DNA from: Lewinellaceae bacterium
GTDB lineage: Bacteria > Bacteroidota > Bacteroidia > Chitinophagales > Saprospiraceae
Direction: 5' to 3'
Assembly: GCA_016711435.1 (NCBI GenBank)
Contig: JADJSY010000076.1
Coordinates: 1 to 12,370 of the forward strand
Length of the DNA stretch: 12,370 nucleotides
Shown one piece after another: positions 8,501 through 12,370 of the stretch. The position numbers and the translations under genes are program-made. Under the pieces are notes generated by a model. It was not told the DNA's origin, ran no database searches, and saw only the letters and a program-made list of their open reading frames with translations. Each line of letters begins with the position of its first letter. Position 1 is the first letter of the stretch.

Positions 8501-8773
8501 CAGGTCAACGCATCCAGGAAGAGCATATTGAAGATGCTTCATTTATCAAATTGCGCGAAATCGGCCTCACATACAGTTTCGGTCGCATCGGGAAAAACTT
8601 TGAAGATTTGACGGTAGGTCTCATGGGTCGCAACCTGATTTCTTTTGATGATTATCAGGGATTTGACCCCGGAAACAAATTCCGCAGGCCAGAATGACCG
8701 CGTACGCGGCGACGATTTCGGTAGCGTTCCCATTCCACGCAGTTTCTCCGTTCGGGTTGCAGGTCGTTTTTAA
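5526..8773 (+). CDS. SusC/RagA-like TonB-dependent outer membrane receptor (frameshifted)
   Basis: The restored length is 1082 residues, normal for the family. A signal peptide (1-26, ending SAQ) precedes a carboxypeptidase-regulatory-like domain (about 31-109: GTVTDDSGAPVAGATVSL), the TonB-box region LDEVVVTG (115-122) and a plug with SGKVAGAQISQNSGDPSGG, DPLYIVDGVIVDN and ASAAALYGSRASNGVVQI. A beta-barrel continues to the terminal VRVAGRF and TAA at 8771. It imports a ligand captured by its SusD partner, driven by TonB/ExbBD. Seven single-base indels break the frame: one lost near 5970, C lost at 7548-7549, C gained at 7566-7568, C gained at 8329-8331, A lost at 8340-8344, A lost at 8460-8461, G gained at 8671-8672. 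Two close pairs compensate, which makes deep decay unlikely. Correcting all seven gives 3249 bases, a multiple of three. The substrate is unknown. Confidence 0.92.
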
Positions 8774-8831
8774 TATCGCACCGGACAACATGTTTGAATG
8801 GAACCAGTTTTTAACAAAAAATCATTTTACA

Positions 8832-10136
8832 ATGAAAAAATACTCTTCACACTCCTCACTCCGATGCTGTTGCTGTTAGCCGGCTGCGAAAAGGAGTTTT
8901 TTAACCCGAATGCCGCCGATGGCGGGCAGGTAGTGCAAACAGCCGAAGGACTTACCGCTCTGATTGTCGGGATCAAAAAAGAATTTTCAGTAGGCGCCAC
9001 CAGTGCATTGTACAACGCTATTTCATCCAACGGACTCACAACCAAGGAGTTGTACGTTATCAATACGGGCAATGGCGAATTGGCGGCATTGGAAGCGGGT
9101 AAGGGCAACGTGGGTGGCAGCAATGCTTTTCTCCGCAATATCTGGACCAGTTGCAACATCACGAAAGCCAATGCTCAGCTGCTGATCGACAATTACGAGA
9201 AGGTGCGCGAACCAGGTACCACTGAAATGATCCGGGTGTACGGGCATTTTTTCAAAGCATTGTCTATTGGTACGATGGCGATTTTCTGGGAACAAATCCC
9301 GACTGAAGTTGTGAGCGCCGACGCTTTTTATCGGGTAAACGCCCTGCTTTTAAAACCCGTCAGGCGGCTTTGGAAGAGGCTGTTGAATTGCTGAATGGCG
9401 CTGCAACAATTATGCAGACTGTGACGCCTTCCGCTTTTTTTAATGTTAAAGTGGGGACAGACATAGACATTAAAAATTCAATTAATGCCTTACTTGCCCG
9501 TTACAACCTGATGCTGGGCAAATACACCGAGGCGCTCGCCGCTGCGAATAATGTCGATTTGACAAAAAGATCGTTCTTTAAATTTGATGCCGTGAGCCAG
9601 AACCCGGTGTTTCGTTCTTCCTTGGTCACGAACAATACTTATAACGGCTTGCCCAACTTTGGTTTGCCCGACACGCTGAAACCAAATGCGCTGGATGCCC
9701 GTATTGCCTTTTATTTAGGCAATAATACAGTGCCCGTAAAAGTGCTGGGGTTTTTCAAAAGCGACGCCGACCCGATTCCGGTTTACCTGCCCGGTGAAAT
9801 TACACTCATCAAAGCGGAATGTCTGGCCCGTCAGAATCAGCCGCCGGACGCAGTGGCCGAATTGGATAAAATACTCACTAAAACATCAGATGCATTCGGG
9901 TGACTGCCAAACTGACCGCTTATGCAGGCCCTGTGACTTCCGAAGCTGTGTTGTTCGAGATTTACCGGCAACGCTGTATTGAATTGTATATGTCGGGTAT
10001 GAAACTGGAGGATAGTCGCCGCTTCAACCGCCCTGGTCCGAATGACGCGGGTTCTGAACGCAGTCGCAATTATTATCCTTATCCAACCGTGGAGCGCGAT
10101 AACAACGCAAATACTCCGGCGGATCCGGCAATTTAG
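8832..10136 (+). CDS. SusD/RagB-like nutrient-binding outer membrane lipoprotein (frameshifted)
   Basis: The restored length is 435 residues, slightly short for SusD. The ATG at 8832 is chosen because one A added to the A6 run (8835-8840) gives MKKILFTLLTPMLLLLAGC, a lipoprotein signal with lipobox LAGC and Cys19. The body is helical and TPR-like (NALLARYNLMLGKYTEAL, PGEITLIKAECLARQNQPPDAV). It ends with the family C-terminus: VLFEIYRQRCIELYMSGMKL, DSRRFNRP, YYPYPTVERDNN. Three bases appear lost: one A after codon 3, one near 9321-9329, and one G at 9898-9900 (VTAKL follows). Restoring them makes the length a multiple of three. It follows SusC by 58 bases and should form the lid of that transporter, holding ligand at the cell surface. 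The TAG stop (10134-10136) shares two bases with the downstream repeat element, and an in-frame TGA follows at 10140. Confidence 0.9.
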
Positions 10137-10249
10137 AAGTGAGAGGTGAGAGTCGTGAGTGTACCGCTCCGCTATTGGTATGCTCAATAGCGGAGCGGTA
10201 CACTCTACACTCTCACTTCTCATCTCTCACTTCTCACTTCTCACTTATT
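10135..10249. repeat. heptamer-flanked hairpin element between SusD and CotH genes
   Basis: Left flank: two GTGAGAG heptamers at 10139-10152. Right flank: seven consecutive heptamers from 10201 (CACTCTA, CACTCTC, ACTTCTC, ATCTCTC, ACTTCTC, ACTTCTC, ACTTATT). The outer flanks 10135-10145 and 10210-10220 are perfect 11-bp complements and enclose the central hairpin. On the minus strand the right array carries TGA every seven bases (at 10241, 10234, 10227, 10220 and 10213). The first of these is the CotH stop. The element fills nearly the whole gap between the two converging genes and shares its layout with 4210-4305. Confidence 0.75.
10157..10205. repeat. 21-bp perfect inverted repeat at the core of the element
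   Basis: The arms 10157-10177 and 10185-10205 are perfect 21-base complements with loop GTATGCT. The left arm begins GAGTGTA and carries CGCTCCGC (10165-10172), comparable to AGTGTA and CGCTTCGC in the 4230-4305 repeat. No T-tract follows on either strand. It is strong enough to stop or protect transcripts from both sides, but that is inference. Confidence 0.85.
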
Positions 10250-11856
10250 CAGGTCGCTCAACCTCACCATATATGGCTTGTTCATATACGTAGACGGTAC
10301 AAAAGCAACTGTTCCGGCATTTTCAGCGACAATAAAGTAGTCCAATACGGCTTCCATTGATTTTGCTTCAATGATGGCAGAAAAGGCTTTCATACCGGAA
10401 GGCATATCATTGGAAGATTCTTCATTCATCGGAACGATAGTGTAAGGTTCCGTATTGGCAAACCGGTAATATACTAGCAGGCGTTTCGGGAAACGGTCTG
10501 CCTTGGCCACAATTCGGAAAGCATTGAGTTTCTGATTTTCAAATTTGCCCCTACCCTGCACTTCCCCATTGGTCACAGAAGAAGGCAGCGCAGTCAAATC
10601 AGGATGTGTTTTCAGGTAACGGGTGCGTTTTGACATCAATTCGACGATGCCCGGGATTTTACTTTTTCTGCCAACCGTCTCGCGCAGGCTGCGCTGGAAA
10701 TCATCGAGCGGATAGGCTTTTATTCGGGTCGTCGTTGTAGGGCACGACAATCATGCCCCTGCAATTCCTGGGCGCGTTTTTCATAACTGCCGTTAGGAAA
10801 TTTTCTTCCACGATCTGGCGAATGTGTGCGAGGTACATTTTTTTGTAAAACCATCCTTCAGCAGTTGACTGATAAGTGGTTTGTCACGGGTTATCGGCAT
10901 GTAATAGCGGGTCGAGCGTCTGCAAGTCCTCGATTTCCAGATCGCTGCCTTTTCCGGTGTTTTTAAAACTGCCAAAAGCCAGGTTCAGGTCCCAGTGAAC
11001 CGGTTGAAAACGCCCGAAATTATCCTTGTAGAGGTAGTAATTCTGGCTGTAATTACCGGTATAGCTGCTCCAAATTGACCATAACATTGTTCAAGGCGAG
11101 CATCCATAAGGTACGATCGACATCCAGCACGCGTTCAATTTTGTCAGGCTCATTATTCAGGATGCGGGTTAGTTCCTGCAATTCATTCCAACCGGCGGCT
11201 GAAATCATTTCCAAAATTGCCTTTATAGCAGTCCACATTGTCTTCATATTCCAGCGAGCCAAAATATTTTGTTTGCAGCTGGCCGAAATTTCAGGTTTGT
11301 AGTCGACACCGGCTTTAAAAAGGTATTGTTGCTTGGAACCGAAATGCTCCTCCAGGAATTGTTTGTCAATACTTTCCAAACTGACATACACGCCGATATA
11401 CTCTTCATTGACAAATAACTTCGTGTAGGCTGCCTTGGAAGAAGGCATGTATTTGCCCGCAATTTCATGGAACAGCACTTCCCGAACCATACTCGGGGTC
11501 GCGAAGCGCCGAAGACAGTTTCAGCGATACAAAACCCTGGTGGTTCTGTTCCTGGCTGGTAAAGTTCAGTTTGATGGTAAACGGATTTCGTTTCAGGCCG
11601 GTCTGGTAGGACTTGTCGCCACGAAAGCGCACCCCGACGCCCTCGTATTTGGCGCCATCCACCACAATACTGCCTGCCATCTGGCCCATGCCATAAATAC
11701 GCATGGAGTCGAGGGCATTCACCCAGTTTTTAGCAGGAGCGTCAGGCGAATTTCGCCGATTGATTTTTTATCGTAAAGCGGGCGCCCCGTTTTTCCGGTC
11801 TGGGAAAAAAGCAGTACAGGAATAACGGTTATCAGCGCGATCAACAATCGTTTCAT
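10241..11856 (-). CDS. CotH-kinase family exported protein (heavily frameshifted)
   Basis: The restored length is 537 residues. A signal peptide (1-19, MKRLLIALITVIPVLLFSQ) starts at the ATG at 11856. CotH-family marks are YEGVGVRFRGDKSY (71-84), NPFTIKLNF, RDPSMVREVLFHEI (119-132), EEYIGVYVSLESIDKQFL, NVMVNLDSYTGNYSQNYYLY and HWDLNLAFGS (287-296). CotH kinases are atypical kinases known from spore-coat phosphorylation; the target of the exported Bacteroidota relatives is not established. Ten single-base indels are inferred: losses near 11737, 11278, 10848 and 10799; gains near 11494, 11211, 11070, 10885, 10757 and 10719. Correcting them joins all pieces and gives 1614 bases, a multiple of three. 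Its stop is the first TGA of the adjoining heptamer array. It converges on SusD, and no functional link is shown. The 89-base upstream gap holds a short CA repeat next to the start and nothing else clear. Confidence 0.85.
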
Positions 11857-11945
11857 GTTGTGTGTGTGCATCGGATTTTAAAAAATGTTAATTGTAGAAA
11901 CGGCGCAATGATACGAAAAGGACATCCTGCGGCCTTATATTAATA

Positions 11946-12241
11946 TCATTGATCTGCTGTTTTCTTATTTCTTCGAATATATTTTCTGATTCTGTCGTAA
12001 AAAGGCGGGCTTATGGCGCTCATTTGCGCCTGGTGCATCTGCTGAAAGTTTGTAGCACTTTCTCCAGGAAGTCGGTATCCACCCATTGCTGAATCGTTTC
12101 CAGCCGCGTCCACCGTTCATCCGTACCCAGTTTATACGTCTGTTCGTAGCGTTCATTTTCAAATTTGACGCTGGTGCGTTCGCCCATTTTGAAAATTGTA
12201 ATTTTTAAAGTGGGGTGTTGAATTTCGCCGATGATTCGCAT
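11946..12241 (-). CDS. small conserved protein of unknown function (one frameshift)
   Basis: The restored length is 98 residues. The N-terminal part reads MRIIGEIQHPTLKITIFKMG, then SVKFENERYEQTYKLG and a helical VDTDFLEKVLQTF. This resembles short uncharacterised Bacteroidota proteins I recall with the same HP-x-L-K-I-T-x-F and F-E-x-x-Y-E-Q-T-Y-K pattern; no function is known to me. The frame then breaks. Adding one T to the TTT run near 12046 continues it as QQMHQAQMSAISPPF and RKYIRRNKK, ending with TGA at 11946, and makes the length a multiple of three. The ATG at 12241 is chosen because AAAAAAGG precedes it at about 8 bases; an in-frame ATG at 12289 is possible. No signal peptide, so probably cytoplasmic. 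It lies 89 bases upstream of the CotH-type gene on the same strand. Confidence 0.6.
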
Positions 12242-12333
12242 AAAAATGACCTTTTTTCTGATTATCCGGTATTTGAAGCCGTGTTTCATTTTGTCGTCAA
12301 AAATGCAAAAGTCTCCCGAATACGCCTACCCAA

Positions 12334-12370
12334 ATGAAAAATCCGTCGCAACTTTTGAATTTTCTAAAAA
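12334..12370 (+). CDS. possible start of a divergent gene, cut by the window edge
   Basis: ATG at 12334 opens a frame that stays open for 12 codons to the window edge (MKNPSQLLNFLK). A second frame opens at ATG 12303 and is also open. Position, divergent from the small protein gene with a gap of about 90 bases, is the only support. Nothing can be said about function. Confidence 0.25.
   Translation, partial: MKNPSQLLNFLK

Noticed and set aside
8835..8840. A6 run directly after the SusD start as a phase-variation switch
   Set aside because: The missing base is of the same kind as some 20 other run-length changes nearby, so a consensus error is simpler. Read-level length variation at this run alone would revive the idea.
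10135..10249. CRISPR array or insertion sequence between SusD and CotH
   Set aside because: Units are 7 bases and contiguous with no spacers, no cas genes are present, and no transposase or clear target duplication is visible.
11859..11868. TG/CA dinucleotide run beside the CotH start as a regulatory microsatellite
   Set aside because: Only five units, in an AT-rich leader; too short to separate from chance.

Overview
The window looks like Bacteroidota chromosome, probably the Saprospiria/Chitinophagia side (lineage is inference). The evidence is a SusC/SusD outer-membrane uptake pair, a CotH-kinase protein, a NagX-type acyltransferase, DUF1573 and LolA-like exported proteins, signal peptides ending in AQ, A-rich starts without Shine-Dalgarno sites, and two matches to the Bacteroidota -7 promoter element TAnnTTTG. 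No RNA genes, CRISPR array, integrase or transposase were seen.

Layout. Positions 1-110 hold a possible 3' end of a plus-strand gene. Three minus-strand genes follow: a LolA-like periplasmic protein (110-877), a class C beta-lactamase-like serine hydrolase (1115-2403, one frameshift) and a TPR plus DUF1579-like exported protein (2648-3583) with a good intrinsic terminator. A plus-strand DUF1573 protein (3775-4314) converges on a minus-strand multi-pass acyltransferase (4304-5404). Divergent from that is a SusC-like TonB-dependent receptor (5526-8773) followed 58 nt later by a SusD-like lipoprotein (8832-10136). A CotH-kinase protein (10241-11856) converges on SusD, with a small conserved protein (11946-12241) upstream on the same strand. 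SusC and SusD should form one outer-membrane importer. No glycosidase or other degradative gene lies beside them, so the substrate cannot be inferred.

Five genes (serine hydrolase, SusC, SusD, CotH, small gene) are broken only by single-base indels, 22 by my reading, mostly changes in mononucleotide run length. About 20 lie between 7.5 and 12.05 kb. Restoring them gives coherent, family-like proteins, and each gene length then closes to a multiple of three. I read this as low-quality consensus sequence rather than gene decay, but reads are needed to decide.

The most unusual content is intergenic. Two elements (4210-4305 and 10135-10249) combine degenerate tandem 7-mers with long perfect inverted repeats, and sit exactly between the stop codons of convergent genes. 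Three flanking stop codons are made partly or wholly of element sequence, and the DUF1573 reading frame runs through a whole element. A third, nested inverted repeat (1002-1098) lies just after the serine hydrolase stop. These elements are the best candidates for something undescribed here. I found no defence system, biosynthetic cluster or other novel multi-gene system.
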